From PALSA-612 sp963742925 (GTDB taxonomy: Bacteria > Actinomycetota > Thermoleophilia > Gaiellales > Gaiellaceae): a DNA stretch of 64,000 nucleotides. Of the stretch, positions 46,693 through 56,429 are shown in pieces. The stretch is taken from contig CAVUNV010000003.1 in NCBI GenBank assembly GCA_963742925.1, forward strand, positions 1 to 64,000, in the 5' to 3' direction. Numbering within the stretch: the stretch's first letter is position 1; the number at the start of each line of letters is the position of its first letter. The translations under genes and the position numbers were made by a program. The notes below the pieces were generated by a model. The model saw only the letters and a program-made list of their open reading frames with translations. It had not been told where the DNA came from and did no database searches.

Positions 46693-47164
46693 CGACGGCC
46701 GCTCCGAGCGCCGCCCCGGCGAGCACGTCCACGGGGTAGTGGACGCCGACGTAGACGCGCGAGAACGCGATCGCGGCGGCAAGCACCAGGACAGGAGCGG
46801 CCAGCCTCGGCACGAGGAGCGCGAGCATCGTGGCGCACGCGAAGCAGACCGCCGCATGGCCGGACGGAAAGGACGGATCGGACGGCAGCCCTACGAGCCG
46901 GTGCGGCTCTCCAGGCGGCAGGTGCGGTCGGGGCCGGCCGACTGCCTCCTTGAGCCCTCTCGTGAGCAGGTCGGCGACAACGGCGGCCCCGAGCGTGAGC
47001 AGAAGCACCTGCGGCCGCCTGAGCACCACGGCGGCGACCAGCGCGATCACGAGGAACCCCCACCCGAACACTCCGATGTTCGAGAGCCACACGAAGACCT
47101 GATCGAGCCAGCTCACCCGGTGCTCGACCACCCAACGCTCCAGCCTGTGGTCGAGACCGATCAT
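46628..47164 (-). CDS. PAP2-family membrane phosphatase
   Basis: 178-aa acid phosphatase/phosphatidic acid phosphatase-like protein. All three PAP2 motifs are present: K-x6-RP as KEAVGRPRP, PSGH in SFPSGHAAV, and SR-x5-H-x3-D in SRVYVGVHYPVD. Four to six membrane helices. May dephosphorylate undecaprenyl pyrophosphate or lipid phosphates outside the membrane. C-terminal codons overlap the convergent gene. Confidence 0.9.
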   Translation of the reverse strand: MIGLDHRLERWVVEHRVSWLDQVFVWLSNIGVFGWGFLVIALVAAVVLRRPQVLLLTLGAAVVADLLTRGLKEAVGRPRPHLPPGEPHRLVGLPSDPSFPSGHAAVCFACATMLALLVPRLAAPVLVLAAAIAFSRVYVGVHYPVDVLAGAALGAAVAIALRRLAASRMRSRPSPTPG

Positions 47165-47186
47165 GCCCCGCCGACCACCTGCGGCT

Positions 47187-47432
47187 TCAGCCCGTGCCGT
47201 TGACGGTGACGGTCACCGTCGCCGGCACCGGCGTGAGCGGGAGCGGTTTCAGCGTCCGCTGCGTCGTCGTCGTCCCGCCCGGCTTCGGATTGTCGTGCAG
47301 CGCCTCCCCCAGTGCCACTCCGACCCCGAACACGCAGACGAGCACGGCGACCACCGCGACCCAACGCCACGGAAAGCCTCGTCGGCGCCGGCGCACGCGC
47401 CGACGCTCCAGCGTCTCCCGGTCGAGTGTCAC
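47187..47432 (-). CDS. Small membrane-anchored hypothetical protein
   Basis: 81 aa with a basic N-terminal segment (RRRVRRRRRGFPWRW), one membrane helix (VAVVAVLVCVFGVGVAL) and an extracytoplasmic Thr/Pro-rich tail ending TVTVTVNGTG. GTG 47432 overlaps the stop of the upstream gene (GTGA). The sequence offers no functional clue. Confidence 0.65.
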   Translation of the reverse strand: MTLDRETLERRRVRRRRRGFPWRWVAVVAVLVCVFGVGVALGEALHDNPKPGGTTTTQRTLKPLPLTPVPATVTVTVNGTG

Positions 47433-47764
47433 GGCCGGTAGTCTCGCGCGCCCCGCGCGTACAGATGAAACGCGGCGTCGGCAGCCGTTGCGGCCGAGGA
47501 CATCCAGTCGGCGCCGCCCGCGCGCCCCTCGACTGCGTCGTAGGCCCACCGGTCGGCGCGAGCGTAGACGGCCGCGAGCTCGGCGAGCGTGAACGACTTG
47601 CCGATCCGGCGCCGCAGCTCCGCGGTCACCACATCGACCTGCTCGAGAAGCCGGGCATGGAGCCGGGGCTCGGGCTCCCTGGCCCGCACGAGCCGCCGGT
47701 AACCCTCCGCCCAGTGCTGGCGCGCCAGCTCGACCGATCCCTCCACGCGCGCGATGCTAGCCAT
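47429..47764 (-). CDS. Conserved hypothetical helical protein
   Basis: 111 aa, mostly alpha-helical, with QHWAEGYRRLVRAR and LLEQVDVVTAELRRRIGKSFTLAELAAVYARADRWAYDAVE. ATG 47764 begins a conserved-looking segment; upstream in-frame codons overlap the DUF501 gene. Unknown function; translationally coupled to the next small membrane protein. Confidence 0.65.
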   Translation of the reverse strand: MASIARVEGSVELARQHWAEGYRRLVRAREPEPRLHARLLEQVDVVTAELRRRIGKSFTLAELAAVYARADRWAYDAVEGRAGGADWMSSAATAADAAFHLYARGARDYRP

Positions 47765-47787
47765 ACGCGCAGAAAGGGCGCGTCCGC

Positions 47788-48285
47788 CTAGAGAGAGCAG
47801 CACTGCTCGGGCCAGAGCGGCTCGACCCCGGCCAGGATCCGCTCGCCGAGCAGATAGCCGGGCTCCGCGAGCGCGAACGCGACGTGGGCGTGCAGGCACT
47901 TCAGCCGCTCGGGCCGCGCCGCACCGCCGATGCCGAGCTCGAGCGAGGCGCCGCCGTCCATGCCGTCCACGCCCCGCACGAGGCTCCGACGAAGCTCTCG
48001 CTGGCGGGTCGTGGCTTCCTCGAGGCTGGCCCGGAGCACCGGGTCAGCCTGCGCCGCCTCGGTCCACCGCTCGACTCCGCCGGCCGCCTCCAGGCGCGCG
48101 ACCGCAGCGACGAGATGGCGGCAGGTCAGGTAGTACGTCGTCGGGAACGGCTCACCCTCGACGTCGTACGGCGACTGCTCGGTGACCGCCGGCAGACCGA
48201 ACGGACAGCGGACGGCGACCCGTCGGAAGGCGCGCGGCGCGCGGCCGATCTGCCGCTCGACGACGGCCCGGTCGTCCTCACTCAC
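47788..48285 (-). CDS. DUF501 family protein
   Basis: 165 aa. DUF501 landmarks are RCPFGLPAVTEQSPY, PFPTTYYLTCRHLVAAVARLEA and RLKCLHAHVAFALA. In actinobacteria this gene sits next to the FtsB-like division gene and enolase, as here. GTG 48285 is 6 nt after a TACGCT -10 (48297-48292). The conserved Cys and His residues hint at a metal site, but no function is established. Confidence 0.88.
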   Translation of the reverse strand: MSEDDRAVVERQIGRAPRAFRRVAVRCPFGLPAVTEQSPYDVEGEPFPTTYYLTCRHLVAAVARLEAAGGVERWTEAAQADPVLRASLEEATTRQRELRRSLVRGVDGMDGGASLELGIGGAARPERLKCLHAHVAFALAEPGYLLGERILAGVEPLWPEQCCSL

Positions 48286-48303
48286 CGTGCCAGCGTAGCC
48301 CGG

Positions 48304-48645
48304 CTAGCCGGCCGGACGCGGGTGCGCCTTCAGCCACTCCTTGATCCCGCGCACGATGAACAGGTGCTCCCCGGGCCGCACGTAGCCGAGACGCCGCGCC
48401 TCCTCGAGCAGTGTCTGCCCGGTTCCGGAGAGGGTCAGGCGCTTCTCGAGCACGGCGTTCTCGCGCGCGAGCGCCTGCACCTCGGCCTTGCGCGCCGCGA
48501 GCTGGTGCGACGTGGAGATGTACGCCTTGACGGGCCGGTAGTAGAGGAAGCCGATCAGGCAGGCACCCGCGATCGCGACGATCCAGAGTCGCGACCGGCG
48601 GCGTGCCGCAGACCGGCCGGGCTGGCGGCGGAGCAGCATGGCCAC
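48304..48645 (-). CDS. ftsB: FtsB/DivIC-like septum formation initiator
   Basis: 113-aa bitopic division protein: basic N-terminus, one membrane helix (LWIVAIAGACLIGFLYYRPV), a coiled coil (residues about 50-80), and a small C-terminal region with ARRLGYVRPGEHLFIV, typical of DivIC/FtsB. It would sit in the FtsQLB complex. Located between DUF501 and pyk/eno as in other actinobacteria. Confidence 0.88.
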   Translation of the reverse strand: MAMLLRRQPGRSAARRRSRLWIVAIAGACLIGFLYYRPVKAYISTSHQLAARKAEVQALARENAVLEKRLTLSGTGQTLLEEARRLGYVRPGEHLFIVRGIKEWLKAHPRPAG

Positions 48646-48685
48646 AACCGATTCGTGCCGCGGACCGGACCTCCTCTATGCGGGC

Positions 48686-50098
48686 CTAGGCCGTTTCGAC
48701 CCTGATCACGTTCGTCGACCCCGCGACGTTGACGTTCGTGCCCGCGGCGATCACGACGCGATCGCCCGCCTCGACGACGCCTGCTTCACGAGCCGCGGCG
48801 ACCGACCGGGCCCAGAGGTCCTCGACGTCCGTCGCCTCCGGGATCACGAGCGGCAGCACCCCCCACTCCAGGGCCATCTGCTGCGCCGACGCCTCGAGAT
48901 GGGTGATCGCCGCGATGGGGCGCCGCGGTCGCAGCCTCGCGACGGCAGAGGCTGTCCGGCCGCTGTAGGTCGGCACGACGATCGCCCGCGCCCTCAGCAC
49001 CTCGGCGATGTCGCAGGCCGCGTTCGAGAGCGCCTGCCCGACCGTCGGCTCGTCGCCTGCCTCCGGCAGCTCGTGCCGGTAGCCGAGGCTCGGCTCGATC
49101 GCACGAGCCATCTGATCCATGACCCTCACCGCCTCGACCGGGTAGTCCCCGATCGCCGTCTCCTGCGAGAGCATCAGCGCAGAAGTGCCGTCGAGCACGG
49201 CGTTCGCCACGTCGCTCGCCTCGGCCCGCGTCGGCTCGGGCTCGTGCACCATCGACTCGAGCATCTGCGTGGCCGTGATCACCGGCCGGCTCTGCTCGAG
49301 CGAACGGAGGATGATCTGCTTCTGGAGCAGCGGCACCGACGCCGGGCCGATCTCGACCCCGAGATCCCCGCGGGCGACCATCACGGCGCCCGACTCGGCG
49401 ATGATCTCGTCGAGCGCCTCGATCGCCTCGGCCTTCTCGATCTTCGCGATGACGAGCGCCGCCGAGCCCGCCTCCTCGATGCGTCGCCGCAGGTCGCGGA
49501 CGTCGTCAGCCGATCGCACGAAGGAGAGCGCCACGAAGTCGACGCCGAGCTCGAGTGCGAACGCGAGGTCGGCGAGGTCCTTCGGCGTCAGCGACGGGAT
49601 CGGGAGGACGACGCCCGGCAGGTTGACGCCCTTGTTCGCCGTGACCCGGCCCCCGACCACGACCGAGCAGATCGCCCGCGGCCGCTCGACGCTCTCGACG
49701 CGGAGGCGGATGTGCCCGTCGTCGATCAGGATGTCGTTCCCCGGCTGGAGGACGTCGCCGATCACGGACGGGCTCACCGGCAGGTCGACACCGGGCGAGC
49801 CGCCGTCAGGCCCGATCACGACCTGGTCGCCCTTCGTCAGCACGATCGGCTCTCGAAGGTCGATGACGCGGAGCTTGGGGCCTTGCAGGTCGGCGATCAG
49901 CGCCAGCGGCTTGCCGTGCGCGGCCTGGGCTTCGCGCACGAGCCCGGCGTTGCGAGCGTGCTCGTCGTGCGTCCCGTGGGAGAAGTTGAGCCGGGCGGCA
50001 TCCATTCCGGCGGCGATCAGCTCGTCGATCAGCTTCGCCGAGGCAGGGCCGATCGTGGCCACGATCTTCGTCCGCCGCAGAGTCGGGATCCGGGACAT
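48686..50098 (-). CDS. pyk: Pyruvate kinase
   Basis: Final ATP-forming step of glycolysis. 470 aa. TKIVATIGPAS at the N-terminus, RLNFSHGTHDEH, the B domain from about residue 72 to 160, the catalytic signature IAKIEKAEAIEALDEII, and ARGDLGVEI. The C-terminal allosteric domain is present. ATG 50098 begins the conserved N-terminus, 8 nt after a TACGCT hexamer, so it may be transcribed independently of eno, 24 bp upstream. Confidence 0.96.
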   Translation of the reverse strand: MSRIPTLRRTKIVATIGPASAKLIDELIAAGMDAARLNFSHGTHDEHARNAGLVREAQAAHGKPLALIADLQGPKLRVIDLREPIVLTKGDQVVIGPDGGSPGVDLPVSPSVIGDVLQPGNDILIDDGHIRLRVESVERPRAICSVVVGGRVTANKGVNLPGVVLPIPSLTPKDLADLAFALELGVDFVALSFVRSADDVRDLRRRIEEAGSAALVIAKIEKAEAIEALDEIIAESGAVMVARGDLGVEIGPASVPLLQKQIILRSLEQSRPVITATQMLESMVHEPEPTRAEASDVANAVLDGTSALMLSQETAIGDYPVEAVRVMDQMARAIEPSLGYRHELPEAGDEPTVGQALSNAACDIAEVLRARAIVVPTYSGRTASAVARLRPRRPIAAITHLEASAQQMALEWGVLPLVIPEATDVEDLWARSVAAAREAGVVEAGDRVVIAAGTNVNVAGSTNVIRVETA

Positions 50099-50121
50099 CG
50101 ACCCTGAGCGTACCCAGAGGG

Positions 50122-51396
50122 TCAGGCCCGGCGCGACCGAGGAAAGGCCGACCAGCCTGGATAGGTCGCACGCTCGCCGAGCTCCTCCTCGATCCGCAGG
50201 AGCTGGTTGTACTTGGCGACCCGGTCGGTTCGTGCCGGGGCGCCGGTCTTGATCTGGCCGGCTCCTGTCGCGACCGCGAGGTCGGCGATCGTGGCGTCCT
50301 CCGTCTCGCCCGAGCGGTGCGAGATCACCGCGGAGTAGCCGGCCGAGCGGGCGAGCGAGATCGCCTCGAGCGTCTCCGTCAGCGTGCCGATCTGGTTCAC
50401 CTTGATCAGGATCGAGTTGGCAACTCCGGCGTCGATCCCGCGCCGGAGCCGCTCCGGGTTCGTGACGAACAGGTCGTCCCCGACGAGCTGCAGCCGGTCG
50501 CCGAGCCGCTCGGTGAGCGTCTTCCACGCGTCCCAGTCGTCCTCGGCGAGGCCGTCCTCGATCGACACGATCGGGAACTCGTCGCTGAGGCCGGCGTAGA
50601 AGTCGACCAGCTCGGGGCCGCTCGCCTCACGGCCCTCGAACCGATACACGCCGTCGGCATAGAACTCCGTCGACGCCGGATCCAGCGCGATTGCGACCCG
50701 GTCGCGGTGCCCGGCGCGCTCCGCCGCCTCGAGGATCGCCGCGATCGCGGCTTCGCTCGAAGGCAGGTCGGGAGCGAAGCCTCCCTCATCGCCGACCGCC
50801 GTGGCGAGGCCCTGGCCGGCGAGCACCTTCTGAAGAGCGTGATAGGTCTCGGCGCCGATCCGGAGCGCCTCCGAGAAGGTCTCGGCGCCGACGGGAACGA
50901 CCATGAACTCCTGCAGATCGATGGAGTTGGCAGCGTGCACGCCGCCGTTGATCACGTTCATCATCGGCACTGGCAGGGTGCTCGCGGCCTCGCCGCCGAG
51001 GTAGCGATAGAGCGGAACGCCCTGCTCGGCCGCGGCAGCCTTGGCCGTCGCCAGGGAGACACCGAGAACGGCGTTCGCGCCCAGCCTTCCCTTGTTCGGC
51101 GTGCCGTCGAGGTCGATCAGCCGCCGGTCGAGGCCATCCTGGTCCGACGCGTCCAGGCCGCGGACGGCCGCCGCGATCTCCCCCAGGACGTTCGCCACAG
51201 CCCGCGTGACCGACTTGCCGCCGTACGCCTCGCCGCCGTCGCGGAGCTCCACTGCTTCGAACTGGCCGGTCGATGCCCCCGAGGGCACCGCAGCCCGGCC
51301 GAGCGCGCCGGATTCGAGCCGGACGTCGACCTCGACGGTCGGGTTCCCTCGCGAGTCGAGGATCTGACGGGCGTTGACATCGGCGACGTTGCTCAT
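50122..51396 (-). CDS. eno: Enolase
   Basis: Converts 2-phosphoglycerate to phosphoenolpyruvate. 424 aa, normal for bacteria. ARQILDSRGNPTVEVDV at the N-terminus, the mobile loop PSGASTG, metal ligands in IEDGLAEDDWDAW, and the signature ILIKVNQIGTLTETL. ATG 51396 has AAGGAGG upstream and overlaps the mazG stop (ATGA). Clustering with pyk supplies consecutive glycolytic steps. Confidence 0.97.
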   Translation of the reverse strand: MSNVADVNARQILDSRGNPTVEVDVRLESGALGRAAVPSGASTGQFEAVELRDGGEAYGGKSVTRAVANVLGEIAAAVRGLDASDQDGLDRRLIDLDGTPNKGRLGANAVLGVSLATAKAAAAEQGVPLYRYLGGEAASTLPVPMMNVINGGVHAANSIDLQEFMVVPVGAETFSEALRIGAETYHALQKVLAGQGLATAVGDEGGFAPDLPSSEAAIAAILEAAERAGHRDRVAIALDPASTEFYADGVYRFEGREASGPELVDFYAGLSDEFPIVSIEDGLAEDDWDAWKTLTERLGDRLQLVGDDLFVTNPERLRRGIDAGVANSILIKVNQIGTLTETLEAISLARSAGYSAVISHRSGETEDATIADLAVATGAGQIKTGAPARTDRVAKYNQLLRIEEELGERATYPGWSAFPRSRRA

Positions 51397-52160
51397 TCGG
51401 CCTCCTTGGCCTCGTCGAAATATCGGTCCTGCTCTTCGAGGGCTAGCTCGGTCCACGTCTCCCCGGCCGCGCCGGCGAGGCGCTCGGCTGTCTCGACGCG
51501 CCCGCGGAACCGCTGCGTCGCGCGGCGCAGCTCGAGCTCCGGGTCGGCCCCGATCCGCCGCGCGACGTTGACGCAGGCGAACAGCACGTCGCCGAGCTCC
51601 GCCGATCGCCGATCGTCCGAGCCCGCCCGCAGCTCGTCGCGGAGCTCGCGGAGCTCGTCGTCGAGATCTGCGAGCGCGCCGTCCGCGTCGGGGTACTCGA
51701 ACCCCACATCCGCGGCCCGTCGCTGCACCTTGCGCGCGTAGAGCAGCGCCGGCAGCGCCTCGGGCACGTCGTGGAAGATCCCCTCGCGCCCCTCCTGCTC
51801 GCGCTTGATCCGCTCCCAGTTCTCGCGCACACGGCCCGGGGTGTCCGCCTCGACGTCCCCGAACACGTGCGGGTGGCGCCGCACCAGCTTTTCGTGGATC
51901 AGCCGCGCCGCCTGCTCGAGATCGCCGTGGCCGCGCTCCTCGAGCAGCAGCGCGAGGAAGTAGACCTGGAAGAGGAGATCGCCGAGCTCGTCCAGCAGCT
52001 TGTCGTCGTCGTCCGCAAGCGCGGCATCAGCGACTTCGTAGGCCTCTTCGACCGTGTGCGGCACGATCGTCTTCGCCGTCTGCTCGCGGTCCCACGGGCA
52101 GTCCCGGCGGAGGCGGCGAGCGAGCGTGTCGAGCTCGGTCAGCGCCTCGTGGAGGCTCAA
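51393..52160 (-). CDS. mazG: MazG nucleoside triphosphate pyrophosphohydrolase
   Basis: Hydrolyses (d)NTPs to NMP and PPi, limiting aberrant nucleotides and lowering ppGpp. 255 aa with two MazG repeats: the first has CPWDREQT, TVEEAYEVADA and DELGDLLFQVYFLA (EExxE-12-28-ExxD), the second SAELGDVLFACVNVAR. The start is TTG 52160, overlapping the stop of the PPIase gene. Operon with PPIase and eno. Confidence 0.93.
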   Translation of the reverse strand: MSLHEALTELDTLARRLRRDCPWDREQTAKTIVPHTVEEAYEVADAALADDDDKLLDELGDLLFQVYFLALLLEERGHGDLEQAARLIHEKLVRRHPHVFGDVEADTPGRVRENWERIKREQEGREGIFHDVPEALPALLYARKVQRRAADVGFEYPDADGALADLDDELRELRDELRAGSDDRRSAELGDVLFACVNVARRIGADPELELRRATQRFRGRVETAERLAGAAGETWTELALEEQDRYFDEAKEAE

Positions 52161-53170
52161 CCCGTCGTCGGGATGGCCGAGGTGGAGGCCGGCGCCGCTG
52201 TCGCCGGCGCAAAGCCACTCGAGTACTTGACCCGCGTCACGTAGTACTTCGTGACCTTGGCCTGGAAGGCGGATGACGCGTCACTGTCCTTCGCCTGGCG
52301 GAGCTGCGTGATGATCGCCGCCTTCTCCTTGCTGAACGGCGACTGCGACGCCGGAATCACGGGCCCGAGCGGCTTGATGACGTGCCAGCCGAACTTGGAC
52401 TTCACCGGCCTGGAGATCACGCCGGTCGGAAGGGCGAAGGCGACCTTCGCGAACGGCGCCACGAGCTGGTTCTCGGGCTGGACACCCAGCTTGCCGCCGT
52501 TCGCCTTGCTGCCCGTGTCGATCGAATACTTCTTCGCCAGCGCCGCGAAGCTCGCCCCGTTCTGCAGCTGCTTGTAGATGCTCTCGGCGAGCGCCTTGTC
52601 TTTCACCAGGATGTGCGCGATATCGCGCGAGGCTGCCTTCTTGTATTGCGCGATGTTCGTGTTGTAGTAGTCGAGCGCTTCCTTGTCCGTCACGGTGATC
52701 CCGGCAGTCAGCTTCTTGGACAGCTTGCCCTGGAGCGTCTGAAGCGCAACGGTCTGGCGGACCTGGTCCAGCGTGCTGTGCTGCTGCTTGATCGCGGCGA
52801 GGAGCTTCGCCCGGCTGCCCTTGAAGTATCTCTTGATGACCTGGTTCAGCGCGGCGTCGACGTCCTTGGGCGTCATTGTGATGCCCAGCTTCTTCGCCTG
52901 CTGCTCCAACTCCGCCTTCGAGACCAGGTACTGGACGACCTTCTGCACGATCGACTTGTACTGATCCGTACCCTCCTTGGGCGCCGTCTTGCCGAGGCTC
53001 TTGAGGTACGGGGTGAGCACCGCCAGGTACGCCGCTTTCGTGATCGGCTGCCCGTCCACGACAGCGACGTTGCTGCTCGAGGAGCCCCCACAGCCGGCGG
53101 CGAGGCCGACGACGGCCGCACAGCAGGCGAGCAAGACGGCGAGGCGACGATTACGAAGGACTGCGGTCAT
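52157..53170 (-). CDS. SurA/PrsA-like peptidyl-prolyl isomerase lipoprotein
   Basis: 337-aa lipoprotein chaperone. Signal peptide with lipobox LAAGC (Cys27) and a Ser-rich spacer, a SurA_N-like helical domain (to about 165), and a PpiC/parvulin domain with RDIAHILVKDKALAESIYK, FAALAKKYSIDTGSKANGG and KFGWHVIKPL. It would assist folding of exported proteins outside the membrane. Coupled to mazG by stop/start overlap; 12 nt after mfd. Confidence 0.9.
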   Translation of the reverse strand: MTAVLRNRRLAVLLACCAAVVGLAAGCGGSSSSNVAVVDGQPITKAAYLAVLTPYLKSLGKTAPKEGTDQYKSIVQKVVQYLVSKAELEQQAKKLGITMTPKDVDAALNQVIKRYFKGSRAKLLAAIKQQHSTLDQVRQTVALQTLQGKLSKKLTAGITVTDKEALDYYNTNIAQYKKAASRDIAHILVKDKALAESIYKQLQNGASFAALAKKYSIDTGSKANGGKLGVQPENQLVAPFAKVAFALPTGVISRPVKSKFGWHVIKPLGPVIPASQSPFSKEKAAIITQLRQAKDSDASSAFQAKVTKYYVTRVKYSSGFAPATAAPASTSAIPTTG

Positions 53171-53182
53171 TGAAAAAGCGCC

Positions 53183-56100
53183 TCAGGCTGCCCGGCGCAG
53201 TTCGAGAATAGCATCAGCGAGGACGAGCGCCGCGTCGAAGGTGTCGCTCCGCAGCGTCACCTCCTGCTTGCCCGTCGAATAGACCGCCGTTTCGAGGGCG
53301 CTCCTCAACGATCGCAGCTCGTCGGAGCCGAGCACGAGCGGGCCGACGGCAAGCCGGCCGCCTCGGAAGACGAGGTAATCGGCTCCGGCCTGCGCCAGCT
53401 TCAGCTTCGCCTCCTGGATCGTGAACAGGTTCTCGACCGGCTCCGGAAGCGGCCCGTACCGGTCCTCGACGTCCACTCTCAGCTCACGCAGCTCGTCCTC
53501 GGAATCGGTGAGCGCCAGCCGGCGGTGGAGATCGATCTTGAGCGCCTCGGATGCGATGTAGCTCGCCGGGATGAACGCATCGATACGGGCGTCGATGCGG
53601 ATCGGCCGCGTCACGACGCGCCGGCCGCCCTGGAGCTCGGCGACGGCCTCGTTGAGGAGCTCGACGTAGAGCTCGAACCCGAGCGCGGCGACGTGGCCGG
53701 ACTGCTCCGCCCCGAGCAGCTCCCCGGCGCCGCGGATCTCGAGGTCGCGCATCGCGATCGAGAAGCCCGAGCCGAGCTCGGTGTGATCGGCCAGCGTCGA
53801 GAGCCGGGCGCGGGCCTCGGGGGGCAGCTCCATCGCGTCGGGATAGAACAGGTACGCATGCGCCGGCACCTCCGAGCGGCCGACGCGGCCGCGGATCTGG
53901 TACAGCTGGGCGAGCCCGAGCAGGTCGGCCCGCTCGACGACGAGCGTGTTCGCCTGCGGGATGTCGAGGCCGGACTCGATGATCGTCGTCGAGACGAGCA
54001 CGTCGGCGTCGCCGCGCAGGAAGGTCATCATCCTGTCCTCGAGCTCGCGCTCGCGCATCTGCCCGTGCGCGACGAGAAAGCGGAGCTCCGGACACAGCTC
54101 CTGCAGCTTGGACGCGGCCTCCTCGATCGTCTCGACCCGGTTGTGCAAGTAGAACGACTGGCCGCCACGCTCGAGCTCGCGGGCCAGCGCCGTCTTGACG
54201 AGATCCTCGTCGTATTCGCCGACGTGCGTGCGGATCGCCTGCCGCCCCTCGGGCGGCGTCTCGATCACCGAGATGTCGCGCAGGCCGGCCAGCGACATGT
54301 GGAGCGTGCGGGGTATCGGCGTCGCGGTCAGCGCGAGCACGTCGACCTCGAGCCGCAGCGAGCGCAGAAGCTCCTTCTGCGCGACGCCGAAGCGCTGCTC
54401 CTCGTCGACGATCACGAGCCCGAGCTGCTTCGGGATCACGTCGCGCGACAGCACGCGATGTGTTCCGATCAGCACGTCGACCTTGCCGGCCGTGAAGTCG
54501 GCCAGCACCTGCTTGACGTCGGCAGGCCGCCGGAAGCGCGAGACCATCTCGACCCGTACCGGGAAATCGGCGAAACGCTCGCGGAAGGTGTTCCAGTGCT
54601 GTTGCGCCAGCACGGTCGTGGGCACGAGCATCAGCACCTGGCGGCCTTCGAAGGCGACCGCGAACGCCGCCCGGACGGCGACCTCCGTCTTGCCGAAGCC
54701 GACGTCGCCGCAGACGAGCCGGTCCATCGGGCGCGCCGCTTCGAGGTCCTCCTTCACCGCCTCGATCGCGTTCTGCTGGTCCTCCGTCTCGCGGTAGGGG
54801 AAGCTCGTCTCGAGCTTCTCGAGCCAGTCGCTGGTCAGGTCGTAGGCGACGCCGGGGGCCGTCTGGCGCTGCGCGTAGAGCGCGATCAGCTCGCCGGCGA
54901 GCTCGCGCGCCGACTCACGCGCGCGTGACTTGATCAGCTGCCATGCCTTGCCGCCCAGGCGCGAGAGCGCCGGAGCGCGAGCATCGGCGCCGACGTACCG
55001 CGAGACCTTGCCGATCTGCTCGTGCGGCACGTAGAGCCTGTCCTCGCCGCGGAAGCCGACGAACAGGTAGTCGCGGGTCACGCCGGCGACGGTCTTCGTC
55101 TCGAAGCCGAGCAGCTTGCCGACCCCGTGATCCTCGTGGACGACATGGTCCCCGGTTCGCAGGTCGGCGAACGACTGCAGCGCGCGACCGATGCGCGCAT
55201 CGGCGCGGGGTGCGCGCTTCCGGAACACCTGCGTGTCCGGGAGCAATGCGAGACCGAGCTCCCGCGAGACGAAGCCGCGGCGGGCGGGCGAGACCGCGAA
55301 CCGCACCTCGGCCTCCCCCGGCAAGCCTTCTCCTGCCTCGAGAAGCCCGGCCTCGACCCGGCGGAGCAGGTTCTGCGTCCGGAGAGCGTCACCGCGGTGC
55401 GGGAAAGCGACGACGACGCGAATGCCTGCGCGCAGGAAGCTCAGCAGCTCGTTCTCGGCCTCCGCGAGCCCACGTGCCGCGAGCGCGGGCCGCTGCGCCT
55501 CGAAGGCGAACGGCTGGCCCTGCGGCAGCGGATCGAGCTCGGAGGCCGGTGCGAGCTCGAGCTCCTTCCCCAGCTCGTCGCGCCAGGTCTCGCGCACCGC
55601 CTCGGGTCGCCAGATGAGATCCGGCGGAGCGGGCAAGGCCGGGACGAGATCGTCAGGCGGCGCGCGGTGCTCGTCCTCGTCGTCCGGCAACCTCGGCTCG
55701 ACGAGATCGAGCCTCCGCTCGGCCGCCGGGTACAGGACCGCCTCCTCGACGGCGCGGAGGGCGCGTTGCGTGAACGGCGAGAACACGCGGATCGCCTCGA
55801 CCTCGTCGCCGAACAGCTCGACGCGGATCGGCTCGCGGCCGGTCGTCGGGTAGACATCGACGATTCCGCCGCGCACCGCGAACTGCCCGCGCTCCTCTGC
55901 ACGCTCGACGCGTTCGTACCCGGCGAGCGCGAGCCGTTCGGCGAGACCGTCCACGCCCGGCTCGTCGCCGGGTCGGATCGTGATCCGCTCCGGCCGCACG
56001 CCGGACGACGGGAGCTGCTCCGCGAGCGCTGTCGCCGAGACGCAGACGAGCCCGCCGTCGGCCAGCACGTCGAGGCTGCGGAAACGCTCGCCGACGAGGT

Positions 56101-56410
56101 GAGGCGGCGGCTCGAGCCCCGAGTCCAACGCGACGCCGCGACTCGGCATGAAGGCGACCTCCGCATCGCCGAGGAACCACGCGGCGGCTTCCGCCGCGTC
56201 GCGCGCCTCCGCATCCTCGGGGAGCAGGCAGACCAGGCCCCGTCCGAGCCGCAGGCGCAGCGCCGCCAGGAGCAGCGGCAGCGCCGGCTCCGATACCCGC
56301 GCGTTCGCCTGGCCGACCTCGTCTGCGAACGCGGCGAGACGCTCGCTGTCGGCGAGCTCTCGCGCGAGGATGTTGAGCACGGGCCGGTCCATGACGAAGG
56401 GCGGGACCAC
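53183..56410 (-). CDS. mfd: Transcription-repair coupling factor Mfd
   Basis: Displaces stalled RNA polymerase and recruits UvrA. 1075 aa. Order: UvrB-homology modules (residues 1-440; degenerate ATPase), RNA-polymerase-interaction CarD-like domain (LRTGDHVVHEDHGVGKLLG, about 420-490), SF2 translocase with GDVGFGKTEVAVRAAF, DEEQRFG, ALTATPIPRT and ESGLDIPQANT, and the C-terminal TRCF domain. GTG 56410 is the listed start; ATG 56392 is an alternative. A repeat-rich 234-bp region precedes it. Confidence 0.96.
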   Translation of the reverse strand: MVPPFVMDRPVLNILARELADSERLAAFADEVGQANARVSEPALPLLLAALRLRLGRGLVCLLPEDAEARDAAEAAAWFLGDAEVAFMPSRGVALDSGLEPPPHLVGERFRSLDVLADGGLVCVSATALAEQLPSSGVRPERITIRPGDEPGVDGLAERLALAGYERVERAEERGQFAVRGGIVDVYPTTGREPIRVELFGDEVEAIRVFSPFTQRALRAVEEAVLYPAAERRLDLVEPRLPDDEDEHRAPPDDLVPALPAPPDLIWRPEAVRETWRDELGKELELAPASELDPLPQGQPFAFEAQRPALAARGLAEAENELLSFLRAGIRVVVAFPHRGDALRTQNLLRRVEAGLLEAGEGLPGEAEVRFAVSPARRGFVSRELGLALLPDTQVFRKRAPRADARIGRALQSFADLRTGDHVVHEDHGVGKLLGFETKTVAGVTRDYLFVGFRGEDRLYVPHEQIGKVSRYVGADARAPALSRLGGKAWQLIKSRARESARELAGELIALYAQRQTAPGVAYDLTSDWLEKLETSFPYRETEDQQNAIEAVKEDLEAARPMDRLVCGDVGFGKTEVAVRAAFAVAFEGRQVLMLVPTTVLAQQHWNTFRERFADFPVRVEMVSRFRRPADVKQVLADFTAGKVDVLIGTHRVLSRDVIPKQLGLVIVDEEQRFGVAQKELLRSLRLEVDVLALTATPIPRTLHMSLAGLRDISVIETPPEGRQAIRTHVGEYDEDLVKTALARELERGGQSFYLHNRVETIEEAASKLQELCPELRFLVAHGQMRERELEDRMMTFLRGDADVLVSTTIIESGLDIPQANTLVVERADLLGLAQLYQIRGRVGRSEVPAHAYLFYPDAMELPPEARARLSTLADHTELGSGFSIAMRDLEIRGAGELLGAEQSGHVAALGFELYVELLNEAVAELQGGRRVVTRPIRIDARIDAFIPASYIASEALKIDLHRRLALTDSEDELRELRVDVEDRYGPLPEPVENLFTIQEAKLKLAQAGADYLVFRGGRLAVGPLVLGSDELRSLRSALETAVYSTGKQEVTLRSDTFDAALVLADAILELRRAA

Positions 56411-56429
56411 GCGGTTCCGCCACCCCCCA